Shown piece by piece: positions 1 through 7,377 of a DNA stretch of 64,000 nucleotides (positions are counted from its first letter, which is position 1; each line of letters opens with the position of its first letter). Made by a program: the position numbers and the translations under genes. This DNA comes from Corynebacterium kalinowskii (GTDB lineage Bacteria > Actinomycetota > Actinomycetes > Mycobacteriales > Mycobacteriaceae): assembly GCF_009734385.1 (NCBI RefSeq), contig NZ_CP046452.1, positions 496,001 to 560,000 of the forward strand, given 5' to 3'. Below the pieces are notes generated by a model that had not been told where the DNA came from, did no database searches, and worked only from the letters and a program-made list of their open reading frames with translations.

Positions 1-355
1 GGTTGGTTACGGCGAAGCCCCAGCCCGCCATCGGGATGAGGAAGAGGAGGGAGGTGAAGCCGACCATCTTTCTGGTGCCGATGAGCGGTGGCATGAACAT
101 GTAGATCAGGCGGATGCAGCCGCCTGAGAGGCCTGGAATTGCAGCGAGCCAATAAAGCTGCGAAGCGGAAAGCTGGAATCCAATTTCATTCAGTTTCGGT
201 GCGATGGCAGAAACCAAAAACCACACGCAAAAACCGAGGGTGAGGGAGAAAGTTGAAATGGCGAGAGTGCGCCAGGAAATTGATTTATCCCAACCTTCCT
301 CGACGGAAGTATCCCAGCCTTTAATCACACGTCCAGAGGTATCAAGGGTCGACAT
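1..355 (-). CDS. narK: NarK-type nitrate/nitrite MFS transporter, N-terminal part (cut by window edge)
   Basis: Reading leftward from an ATG at 355, the frame is open to the window edge, giving about 118 residues. It has a roughly 25-residue cytoplasmic head, then hydrophobic spans near residues 30-50, 64-85 and 92-115. The segment AIPGLSGGCIRLIYMF resembles the motif after the second span of the nitrate/nitrite porter family of MFS proteins. Such proteins exchange nitrate and nitrite for respiratory nitrate reduction. The neighbouring molybdenum-cofactor genes fit, because nitrate reductase needs that cofactor; in C. glutamicum narK heads narKGHJI, which would lie outside to the left. A TATACT -10 candidate lies at 431-426 on the minus strand, but I see no good -35. 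Confidence 0.8.
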   Translation of the reverse strand, partial: MSTLDTSGRVIKGWDTSVEEGWDKSISWRTLAISTFSLTLGFCVWFLVSAIAPKLNEIGFQLSASQLYWLAAIPGLSGGCIRLIYMFMPPLIGTRKMVGFTSLLFLIPMAGWGFAVTN

Positions 356-608
356 TTAGTCACCTTTCAGTGGCTCCAAAGTGCTTTGGGCCTGCACCTC
401 GGAGTGGGTATGTAGTGCAAATGCCAGTATAGCGTTAAAGGTGAATATAGAAAGTGTAAAATAGAAAACGGTAAAGACGGTCAAATTATGAAACAAAAGT
501 GTGGCTTAAAAGTTTGTTGATCGGTCACTTATTTAGTGGTTGAGAAACCCAGCTGAAATCCAACTTTGTCGATTGAATTAAAATAAACTAAAGGTCGGAG
601 GATTGTCA

Positions 609-1109
609 GTGGAAAATGGAATTAATGGTGTCGTGATCACAATTTCAGATCGATGCGCACAAGGAATTCGTGAAGATAAGTCCGGCCCGCTCGCCGTTGA
701 ACGCCTGGCAGAATTTAACGTATCCTGCCCACCCCCAATCGTGGTGACCGATGACATCCCCAACATCCAGGCAGCGATCCGTGCGGCGCTCGATGATGGC
801 GCACGTTTCATTTTCACCACGGGTGGCACGGGCGTAACTCCTCGTGACCACACACCGGAAGCAACCAAACCTTTTCTTGAGACTGAGCTGCCTGGGATCG
901 CGGAGCAAATCCGCGCCTATGGCCTGCAGAAGACCCCGCTAGCGGGCCTGTCGCGCGCGCTGGTCGGCATCAGCGGGCGCGGTAGCGAGGGCGCTTTGAT
1001 CGTTAACGCCCCTGGCTCAACAGGGGGAGTGAAAGACTCCATCGCCGTGGTCGGCCCCCTCATCGAGCACGTGTTATCGCAGCTCGTCGGATCCGACCAC
1101 GGGGCCTGA
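609..1109 (+). CDS. mog: MogA/MoaB-family molybdenum cofactor biosynthesis protein
   Basis: This 166-residue protein is a MogA/MoaB-fold molybdopterin adenylyltransferase-type enzyme, which activates molybdopterin with ATP before molybdenum insertion. The family signature TTGGTGVTPRDHTPEAT is present mid-protein, followed by the NAPGSTGGVKDS loop near the C-terminus. The start is placed at GTG 609 because the ribosome-binding site GGAGG at 597-601 is 7 bases away; a TTG at 603 in the same frame would sit only one base from it. The gene is divergent from narK and its 3' end overlaps convergent mobA by 36 bases. Whether it acts as Mog or as a MoaB paralogue cannot be decided here. Confidence 0.9.
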   Translation: MENGINGVVITISDRCAQGIREDKSGPLAVERLAEFNVSCPPPIVVTDDIPNIQAAIRAALDDGARFIFTTGGTGVTPRDHTPEATKPFLETELPGIAEQIRAYGLQKTPLAGLSRALVGISGRGSEGALIVNAPGSTGGVKDSIAVVGPLIEHVLSQLVGSDHGA

Positions 1110-1664
1110 CAACCCCGCCAGCTTCTCCAGATCAGCAGGGGAATCGGCGTCCATCGTCCACTCCGGGACTGCGACGGATTTTAGGTTCAGGCTCCGGTAC
1201 AGAGCCCGAACGGACTTGTCTCGTGGCGTATCCAGCGCCGTGACCGCGCCCAAGAGACTCTCCCGGTGAAATGCCCCGAGGAGCAGCTGATCTCGACCGT
1301 CCGGGGTGCGAGCGAGCACGCCATCGCACGAGGCATCCAGCGCCGCCACCAACTGCGGTAATACCCGTGCTGCGAGCGGAGCGTCTCCGCCCACGACGGC
1401 CACCACGGGCGCGGACGTGAGTGGCAGGGCCGCCGCGATGCCTGCGACGGGGCCGCCGAACGGCGGGTCTTCGAGGGTGCGGTCGATGGCGTCGGCAAGT
1501 TCGAGGCTCGGGCGCGCTACCACGATGGGGCGAGCAGGGAGAGCGGCGGCGTCGGCAAGCAACCAGTCGATCAGGCGCCGACCATGCAGTGAGGCAGCGA
1601 GCTTATCGACGCCCCCCATGCGCCGAGCCTCGCCTCCGCCCAAGATGATCAGGTCGAGGCTCAT
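1074..1664 (-). CDS. mobA: Molybdenum cofactor guanylyltransferase MobA-like
   Basis: This 196-residue nucleotidyltransferase opens with LILGGGEARRMGGVDK, the MobA version of the GTP-binding loop, and has a GGDAPL segment about 80 residues later where the family binds the metal ion. MobA joins GMP to molybdopterin to make the bis-MGD cofactor used by nitrate reductase and related enzymes. I chose ATG 1664, which overlaps the moaC stop as ATGA; the frame is open further upstream to 1721, but that would run 60 bases into moaC and add a sequence unlike the family. It is the last gene of a moeA-moaC-mobA operon. Confidence 0.88.
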   Translation of the reverse strand: MSLDLIILGGGEARRMGGVDKLAASLHGRRLIDWLLADAAALPARPIVVARPSLELADAIDRTLEDPPFGGPVAGIAAALPLTSAPVVAVVGGDAPLAARVLPQLVAALDASCDGVLARTPDGRDQLLLGAFHRESLLGAVTALDTPRDKSVRALYRSLNLKSVAVPEWTMDADSPADLEKLAGLSGPVVGSDELR

Positions 1665-2134
1665 TCGCCGTCGCGCACCCAATCCCCGGAGCGTCCGCCG
1701 GACTTGGCAGTGATCCGGCAATTCTCGATCTTCGCGCTGCGATCGACACCCTTGACCATGTCCACCACTGCGAGGGCGGCGACGGTCACAGCGGTCAGCG
1801 CCTCCATCTCCACGCCAGTGCGGTCCGCGGTGCGCACCGTAGCTTCGATTTCTACGGCGCTGTCACCGAACTCGACCTCCACTGCGCAACCATGAACGCC
1901 AATGATGTGCGCCAGTGGCAGCAGCTCAGGGGTCTTCTTCGCGGCGGCGATACCTGCGATGCGCGCCACGGCTGCGACATCACCCTTAGGCACGGTGCCG
2001 CTCTTCAGAGCCTCCAAAACCTCCGGCGAGCAGGTGACTTCGCCCTTCGCGGTGGCAGTGCGGATGGTGGGAGTCTTTTCGGTGACATCGACCATGTAGG
2101 CGCGGCCGTCGCTGTTTAGGTGGGTGAACTTCAT
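1661..2134 (-). CDS. moaC: Cyclic pyranopterin monophosphate synthase MoaC
   Basis: This is a full-length 157-residue MoaC. With MoaA it turns GTP into cyclic pyranopterin monophosphate, the first stable intermediate of molybdenum-cofactor synthesis. Visible family features are AARIAGIAAAKKTPELLPLAH, shown in part here by LLPLAH with the catalytic-region histidine, GVEMEALTAVTVAAL, and DMVKGVDRSAKI, which carries the conserved Asp and Lys of the active site. The usual Cys before the histidine (PLCH) is Ala here. The start lies 12 bases after the moeA stop and the 3' end overlaps mobA by 4 bases, so the three genes are probably co-transcribed. Confidence 0.95.
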   Translation of the reverse strand: MKFTHLNSDGRAYMVDVTEKTPTIRTATAKGEVTCSPEVLEALKSGTVPKGDVAAVARIAGIAAAKKTPELLPLAHIIGVHGCAVEVEFGDSAVEIEATVRTADRTGVEMEALTAVTVAALAVVDMVKGVDRSAKIENCRITAKSGGRSGDWVRDGE

Positions 2135-2146
2135 TGCAATCCTCTT

Positions 2147-3370
2147 CTAACTCAGTGGGGTGGGAAGAACTAGCGCCGGGCACAGCTCTCCGGGTTGTAG
2201 GTCGATCCCGGTTTCGGGCAGGACGAGCAGCGCATTAGCTCGGTGCAAGCTTGCCACTAGGTGCGAACCGAGACCTCGTGCGTGTACAAACTCCGCGGAG
2301 TCGCCGATCCGAACCGGCACGTACCGGCGCCGACCGCCGCCAAATGTGATGGCATGAGAGACCGGAACTTGCACCATCGGCAGCTGAGCGTTGTCAATGC
2401 CTTGGAGCTTTGCCAGTACGGCGCGCAGATGGATTGTCGCGGAAACGAACACGCTCACGGGGTTTCCTGGAAGCGCCACAAGCTTTGTCGAACCGATCCG
2501 GCCGAAGCCCTGTGGTTTGCCCGGCTGCTGGTTCACCTTCGCAAACTGCAACTCAGCCTGTCCGGAGGCTGCCAGTTCCTTCACCGGATCGTAGGCGCCG
2601 GCAGACACGCCACCCGTGGTGACCACGACATCGGACACCGCCGCGGCTTCCAATAGCACCGACTGGAAGGAATCCGGTGTATCCGTGGCGCGGAAGATTC
2701 CAGACACCTCAGCGCCCCAAGTGGGGAGCAACCCAGCCAGAAGTAAGGAATTGGAATCTGGAATCTGGCCAGGGCCCAGTGGCTGTCCCGGGGCAGTGAG
2801 TTCGGAGCCGGTGGAGACGATGGCGACCCGGGGGCGTCGATAAGCCTGCACCTCGGCGTAACCGATGGAGACCGCCGTCGCCACCGCCGCTGGAGTCAGC
2901 ACAGTGCCTGCCTCGATTCCGACTTCGCCGGCGGTGATGTCCTCGCCAGCTGGTCGGATGTGTGCCAGCCAGCGTGGGGCGCGCTGTACAGTCACCTGCT
3001 CCGGGCATGGGCGAGGTCCTGGATCGGAGTCGGTGTCCTCCACCGGAATCACGCACGTTGCCCCTTCAGGAATCGGCGCACCAGTCATGATCCGTGCGGC
3101 CTTGCCCTCGGGGAGCGGGGCAGGGGCACTGCCAGCGGGAATGTCGGCTACCACGGGGAAGCTGCGGCCCTCACAGCCGCTGAGTTCTTCCTCGGAAAGG
3201 TGGAGGGCGAAACCGTCCATCGCCGAATTCGCGAAAGGGGGCACCGCGAGCTTAGCGACGAGCGGAGCAGCGAGCACCCGTCCGCAAGCCTTCACGAGCG
3301 GAACGACCTCCATCTCGAGCGCGACAACATCAGCCGTCAGGCTTTTCGTATACTCTTCGACAGAAATCAA
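2147..3370 (-). CDS. moeA: Molybdopterin molybdenumtransferase MoeA
   Basis: This 407-residue protein matches MoeA in length and domain order. It has an N-terminal segment with PPFANSAMDGFAL, the GKAARIMTGAPIPEGA segment, then the molybdopterin-binding MogA-like domain with VSTGSEL, TTGGVSAGAYD and LPGNPVSVFVS, and a C-terminal beta domain. MoeA inserts molybdate into adenylylated molybdopterin, the step after Mog. It starts the leftward moeA-moaC-mobA operon and is divergent from moaE, with only 33 bases between the two start codons, so both promoters must lie in or overlap this short gap. Confidence 0.95.
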   Translation of the reverse strand: MISVEEYTKSLTADVVALEMEVVPLVKACGRVLAAPLVAKLAVPPFANSAMDGFALHLSEEELSGCEGRSFPVVADIPAGSAPAPLPEGKAARIMTGAPIPEGATCVIPVEDTDSDPGPRPCPEQVTVQRAPRWLAHIRPAGEDITAGEVGIEAGTVLTPAAVATAVSIGYAEVQAYRRPRVAIVSTGSELTAPGQPLGPGQIPDSNSLLLAGLLPTWGAEVSGIFRATDTPDSFQSVLLEAAAVSDVVVTTGGVSAGAYDPVKELAASGQAELQFAKVNQQPGKPQGFGRIGSTKLVALPGNPVSVFVSATIHLRAVLAKLQGIDNAQLPMVQVPVSHAITFGGGRRRYVPVRIGDSAEFVHARGLGSHLVASLHRANALLVLPETGIDLQPGELCPALVLPTPLS

Positions 3371-3403
3371 ATCCGTCCCCTTCAGTTCAGCGAGGATGCA
3401 CTA

Positions 3404-3826
3404 ATGAATGCGATTGTACAGTTCAGCGTAGGGGAGGACCCTGTTGACCTGGGCCAAATGGTTGAAGCGGTAGGACACCCGCGCGCCGGCGCAACCGCCA
3501 CTTTTATCGGCGTCGTGCGCAATCATGACGGCGGACGCGACGTTGACTATCTCGACTATTCCGCACACCCCATCGCAGAACAAATCCTTGAAAAACTGGC
3601 AGTGGAAATCTCCGAACGAGCGCAAATCCATGGCGTCTTTGTCTCCCACCGGATTGGGAGCTTGCACATCGGCGATATCGCCCTCGCTGCTGCCGTCTCC
3701 GCAGAACACCGCGCCGAAGCATTTGACGCAGTGCGCGACCTAGTCGAGGAAGTAAAAAAGCAGCTCCCAGTGTGGAAGCTGCAGCAGTTCAGCGATGGTG
3801 AGCAGGAGTGGTCGAACCTGCCGTAG
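3404..3826 (+). CDS. moaE: Molybdopterin synthase catalytic subunit MoaE
   Basis: This 140-residue MoaE is the large subunit of molybdopterin synthase, which moves sulfur from the MoaD thiocarboxylate onto cyclic pyranopterin monophosphate. Family segments are TFIGVVRNHDGGRDV, HRIGSLHIGD, the HRAEAF helix, and KKQLPVWKLQ with the C-terminal catalytic lysines. ATG 3404 is chosen: CGAGGA lies 7 bases before it and the encoded start MNAIVQF suits the family. The same frame is open upstream through the antisense of moeA, but that part is not MoaE-like. It ends 3 bases short of convergent moaD. Confidence 0.95.
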   Translation: MNAIVQFSVGEDPVDLGQMVEAVGHPRAGATATFIGVVRNHDGGRDVDYLDYSAHPIAEQILEKLAVEISERAQIHGVFVSHRIGSLHIGDIALAAAVSAEHRAEAFDAVRDLVEEVKKQLPVWKLQQFSDGEQEWSNLP

Positions 3827-3829
3827 ATC

Positions 3830-4075
3830 TTATCCGCCGGCAAACGGAGGCAGCAGCTCGAGCTGGGGCATCGTGGCTGGGACGGAGCGGTCGCGAATGA
3901 AACCATCTGGCCCGAGAACGGCGCAGAACGCTGCCAGCTTACCCAGCTGCTCATTTCCCGCAGTGGCCAGCGCGATGACGTCGGCTACTGATGCGCCTTC
4001 GGGTGCCTGCACCAGGGTTTCCTGCGTGCCAGCGGCCGCCGCAGCAGCAGCGAAAAACTTGACCTTAATATCCAT
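3830..4075 (-). CDS. moaD: Molybdopterin synthase sulfur-carrier subunit MoaD
   Basis: This 81-residue ubiquitin-fold protein ends in PPFAGG. The terminal Gly-Gly is the hallmark of MoaD/ThiS sulfur carriers, whose last glycine is adenylylated and thiocarboxylated. Its N-terminus (IKVKFFAAAA) forms the usual first beta strand, and an unusual run of alanines follows. It lies 24 bases downstream of moaA on the same strand and faces moaE, its partner subunit. An activating MoeB-type enzyme is not in the window. Confidence 0.92.
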   Translation of the reverse strand: MDIKVKFFAAAAAAAGTQETLVQAPEGASVADVIALATAGNEQLGKLAAFCAVLGPDGFIRDRSVPATMPQLELLPPFAGG

Positions 4076-4099
4076 GTGAATGCGGACCTTTCAGTGGAA

Positions 4100-5134
4100 T
4101 TAGCCGCCGATGGCGGACATGCCTCGCTGGGGTTGCAGGAACGAAGGGGAGTCGATGCCATGACCCGGCAGCTTCCGTCCCATTTCCCCAGCCCAGGCTA
4201 GCGCCAACTCTTCGTCACTGGCACCGCCGCGCATGAGGTCGCGCAGGTTGAATTCCCGCCGGGCGAAGAGGCAATTACGGATCTGGCCGTCAGCGGTGAG
4301 TCGGGTGCGATCACAATCCCCGCAAAACGGCTTCGTTACCGAAGCAATAATGCCAACTTGACCGATAATCGCGCCGTCTTGGACGACATCCCACACCTTT
4401 GCCGGGGAAGAGGCGCGCTGGCCAGTTGCCAGGCTGAGCTGGTATTTTTCCTCGATCGTGGCTTTGATGTCCTCGGCCTTAACCATGATGTCCCGGTTCC
4501 ACACCTGTGGTGGGCCGAGTGGCATTTCCTCAATGAAGCGCAGCTGAAAGCCCTGATTGAGGCAGAAATCCAGCAAGGGCAAGATGTCGGCTTCATTGGT
4601 ATTAGGCATCACAACGGTGTTGATTTTGATCGGCCGCAATCCAGCCGCTTTTGCAGCTTCGATGCCCTTCAAGACATCAGCGAGCCGATCCCTGCGGGTG
4701 AGCTTGGCAAAGCGCTCCGGATCTAGCGAATCCACGGAGATATTGATGCGCTTCAGGCCAGCATCCCGTAGCTTTCCGATATGCTTTTCCAGGCCCAACC
4801 CATTGGTGGTCAACGCGATATCCGGGTGCTCCCCGTTGTCACACGTCATCTTCGCCGTCTGCCCAATGAGGTCGGCCAATCCGGGCCGAAGCAATGGCTC
4901 ACCGCCTGTAAACCGCACCGAGCGAATGCCAAGCTTTTCGACGCCGATGCGCACCAATCGCTCGAGCTCCGACAAAGTGAGGATGCGGGAGTCCGCTATC
5001 CACTGCATGCCTTCTTCCGGCATGCAGTAAGTACACCGCAGATTGCATCGATCCGTGACCGATACTCTAAGGTCACGTGCGACGCGTCCGTAAGAGTCAG
5101 TGAGTCGGATCTGCTGTTGTTGCATGCGGTACAT
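4100..5134 (-). CDS. moaA: GTP 3',8-cyclase MoaA (radical SAM)
   Basis: This 344-residue radical SAM enzyme catalyses the first step of molybdenum-cofactor synthesis. The SAM-binding 4Fe-4S motif CNLRCTYC is at residues 30-37, FTGGEPLLRP follows, and the second, substrate-binding cluster is formed by the C-terminal CGDCDRTRL and RNCLF cysteines. The protein ends in Gly-Gly (SAIGG), the tail needed for catalysis in MoaA. A second in-frame ATG at residue 4 (position 5125) is a possible alternative start. It is the first gene of a moaA-moaD pair. Confidence 0.96.
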   Translation of the reverse strand: MYRMQQQQIRLTDSYGRVARDLRVSVTDRCNLRCTYCMPEEGMQWIADSRILTLSELERLVRIGVEKLGIRSVRFTGGEPLLRPGLADLIGQTAKMTCDNGEHPDIALTTNGLGLEKHIGKLRDAGLKRINISVDSLDPERFAKLTRRDRLADVLKGIEAAKAAGLRPIKINTVVMPNTNEADILPLLDFCLNQGFQLRFIEEMPLGPPQVWNRDIMVKAEDIKATIEEKYQLSLATGQRASSPAKVWDVVQDGAIIGQVGIIASVTKPFCGDCDRTRLTADGQIRNCLFARREFNLRDLMRGGASDEELALAWAGEMGRKLPGHGIDSPSFLQPQRGMSAIGG

Positions 5135-5242
5135 CCTACGTGTTCCTGCTGGGCTATTGTGAATCTGTCAGGCGAATATGCATGGTGACCTGCCGATTTG
5201 TAATGGCAAAAGCCTTCAGTGTACTGTCAAGGACAGCTTCAA

Positions 5243-5315
5243 GGGGCTATGGCGCAGCTGGTAGCGCATCACACTGGCAGTGTGGGGGTCAGGGGTTCGA
5301 ATCCCCTTAGCTCCA
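5243..5315 (+). tRNA. tRNA-Ala (anticodon GGC)
   Basis: A complete 73-base cloverleaf is visible. The acceptor arm GGGGCTA pairs with TAGCTCC, the D-stem is GCGC/GCGC, the anticodon stem TCACA/TGTGG holds loop CTGGCAG with anticodon GGC, and the T-arm is AGGGG-TTCGAAT-CCCCT. The discriminator base is A. CCA is not encoded. A hairpin terminator follows within 10 bases. Confidence 0.97.
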
Positions 5316-5324
5316 CTTGAAGGG

Positions 5325-5365
5325 AAACCTCAGTTCTACGCGAACTGGGGTTTCTTTTGTTTTTC
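5325..5365 (+). terminator. Rho-independent terminator after tRNA-Ala
   Basis: A 12-base arm AAACCTCAGTTC is followed by a 5-base loop and a matching arm GAACTGGGGTTT (one G-T pair), then a T-rich tail. It ends the tRNA transcript. Confidence 0.85.
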
Positions 5366-5452
5366 TGCTGAAGTCTAGTGTGATGCAGGCTTCAATACCC
5401 CCACTTTGTAATCTTCAAGTCGCAGTGCTCGCTTTAGTGGAAGAATGAAAGT

Positions 5453-5872
5453 ATGACTGACAATTCTCCCATCCACGTTCTTGACCGCGCTGCTGCTTTG
5501 GAAAAGATGGCTACCGTCCAGCTGGGCCGTCTGGTTGTACACCGCACCGAAGAGTTCGATATTTTCCCAGTGAACTTCGTCGTCGATGGGGAAGATATCT
5601 ACTTCCGCTCGGCTGAGGGATCCAAGTTGTTCACGGTTGCCTTGAACAATGAGGTGCTTTTTGAGGCTGATGAGGTAACCGATGGTCATGCTTGGTCGGT
5701 AGTCGTGCGTGGTGAGGCTAACCTCTTGACCTCCAACAGCGACATTCAGTACGCGGATTCCCTGGGACTTAAGCCATGGATCCCAACCTTAAAGTACAAC
5801 TTCGTCAAGATCACTGCCCGCGAGGTGTCTGGTCGTGAGTTCGATCTCGGCGAAGAGCCAGAGCGCTATTAA
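5453..5872 (+). CDS. Pyridoxamine 5'-phosphate oxidase-family (PPOX) flavin-binding protein
   Basis: This 139-residue cytosolic protein has the split-barrel pattern of the PPOX family: an N-terminal helix with ALEKMATVQLGRLVV, a strand pair around FDIFPVNFVVDGEDIYF, and FRSAEGSKLFTVALNNEVLFEAD. It then has WSVVVRGEANLL, where small Rv-type PPOX proteins have their core strands. Members bind FMN, F420 or heme; which one applies here cannot be told from the sequence. Position 5453 is the first good ATG, with GAATGAAAG before it. It stands alone between the tRNA terminator and a secreted hydrolase gene. Confidence 0.75.
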   Translation: MTDNSPIHVLDRAAALEKMATVQLGRLVVHRTEEFDIFPVNFVVDGEDIYFRSAEGSKLFTVALNNEVLFEADEVTDGHAWSVVVRGEANLLTSNSDIQYADSLGLKPWIPTLKYNFVKITAREVSGREFDLGEEPERY

Positions 5873-5934
5873 TAGGCAAAAACTTAGGGTTTTGCACAGG
5901 CGGTTATTAGGCGTTCGCGATACCATCGGGGATC

Positions 5935-6855
5935 GTGGTTCAATTCAAGCTTGTAGCAGCTAAAGATGTCATGAGGGGGACAGTCGTAGCCGCAGTGGCG
6001 GTCGCGGCTTTGGCGTTCCCGCAGGCCTGTTATGGCGGTTCATCGGGGAGTTCAGATAGACCAGAGGTCAACATGCTCCCGACTCCGAAGCAGGAACCTG
6101 ATGTGCAGTGTTCGTGGTGGGAGAAGGGAGCCGCTTCCGTGGCCTCGCCATTTGGTGCCAACGGAGTAGAGCTCGGGAAGAATTTCACTTCTAACGGGGT
6201 TCGCGGAAACTACCATGTGTTTGCTGAGGGCATTGACTTCTCTCGACCGGTTCGCGTCGTAGTGCGGCTCCATGGTGATGGTGCGCGAGAGTATGACGTA
6301 GCGGATGGTTTGACTGCCTGCCTTGCCGACCAAGCCAATCGACACAACGCTATTAATGTTGTGCCAAAGAGTCCTGACACGGTGGGGAGTGTTACGTGGT
6401 GGGAGGATATTCCACGTAATCGCGAATGGCTCGGGGCATTGTTGCAGCAAGAGATTTACCCACGCTTTGGTCTTAGCGCTCAAGACAGTGTGTGGATGGG
6501 TTATTCCGGCGGTGCTGAGATGATTACGTATGGCATTTTGCCTCGTAATTCGGAGTGGATCGGTCAGAGTGCCACCATGGTTGGTGGTGGCGGTGCCCCA
6601 CATGAAGTTGCAGTTCAGCCAAGTGCTGCTCAGCGAGAGAACCTGGAATTGGCGTGGGTAGTGGGGCTTAACGACGACGGTCGAGACGGCACCTTTAACG
6701 CCCTGGGCAATGCGCGGGCGGGTGCCGAATTCTATCGGAGCATTGGTTTTGCGCGCGTTCAAGAAGCCTATCCAGCGGGTTACGACCATGTGTCAGTTCC
6801 TCAGATCAAGATTCTGGATCAGCGACTTTCGGGAGAAGCTATCAGCCTAGGTTAA
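5935..6855 (+). CDS. Secreted alpha/beta-hydrolase-like protein (putative esterase)
   Basis: This 306-residue protein starts with a signal-peptide-like segment (hydrophobic TVVAAVAVAALAF near residues 16-28). The mature part has VVVRLHGDG (oxyanion-hole type HG), the nucleophile elbow GYSGG with Ser191, and a late GYDHVSVP with His285, so a Ser-Asp-His triad is likely. These are features of PHB-depolymerase or feruloyl-esterase-like hydrolases. The substrate is unknown. GTG 5935 has GGGGAT just upstream; ATG 5971 is an alternative that leaves a shorter signal peptide. A strong terminator follows, so it is probably transcribed alone. Confidence 0.65.
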   Translation: MVQFKLVAAKDVMRGTVVAAVAVAALAFPQACYGGSSGSSDRPEVNMLPTPKQEPDVQCSWWEKGAASVASPFGANGVELGKNFTSNGVRGNYHVFAEGIDFSRPVRVVVRLHGDGAREYDVADGLTACLADQANRHNAINVVPKSPDTVGSVTWWEDIPRNREWLGALLQQEIYPRFGLSAQDSVWMGYSGGAEMITYGILPRNSEWIGQSATMVGGGGAPHEVAVQPSAAQRENLELAWVVGLNDDGRDGTFNALGNARAGAEFYRSIGFARVQEAYPAGYDHVSVPQIKILDQRLSGEAISLG

Positions 6856-6908
6856 CCCCGCTTAATGATAGGTTTTCCCAATTGCGTTAACCTTTAACAT
6901 TGCTTTAT

Positions 6909-6942
6909 CGCCCCTTGGTTTACTGAACCAAGGGGCGTTTTT
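6909..6942 (+). terminator. Rho-independent terminator after the secreted hydrolase
   Basis: A perfect 12-base stem (CGCCCCTTGGTT / AACCAAGGGGCG) with a 5-base loop is followed by TTTTT. Confidence 0.92.
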
Positions 6943-7377
6943 GCTGCTCATATTGGGTTTTGCTGCAAAACTGCAGTAATCAGTCCGTGATGTCTTGTTA
7001 ATGTGAAATTAACCTAATAAAACTGTTGTTGTTTGCATAGCAATTTGTAAGCAAAGCTGGGTAAGGTTTCCTTGGCAATCGAGTGTGCTGCATAAAGGAA
7101 TGGCAACTCCCTATGTAACGAATGGCTGAAGGAGTGGGACAAGAAGAATGTTCACACCAAGATCGTAGCTTTTCTAGCTGCGTAAATAATTGGTTGGATT
7201 ATGAAATTGTTCAATGATGTTGTAGTTTTTCCACTGCTCGAAATGTGGTTACGTGCATGCTTGATGTGACTTATCGGATTATTGGATAATAAGAATACTC
7301 TTAAGCTTGCAATAGTGATTTGTTGCTAAAGGTATTAATTACTCAGCTGAATGGGCTGAGTTGAAGGGACACCGAAA
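6943..7377. other. AT-rich intergenic region upstream of the peptide synthetase gene
   Basis: About 435 bases, clearly richer in A+T than the flanking genes, contain no convincing gene. A 31-codon frame from about 7122 has no ribosome-binding site and no recognisable product. The region presumably holds the promoter and control sites of the synthetase gene, but I see no clear -35/-10 pair. AAGGGA lies 9 bases before the ATG at 7378. Confidence 0.5.

Noticed and set aside
2960-3403. Upstream extension of the moaE frame
   Set aside because: It runs antisense through moeA and does not resemble MoaE; the ribosome site supports ATG 3404.
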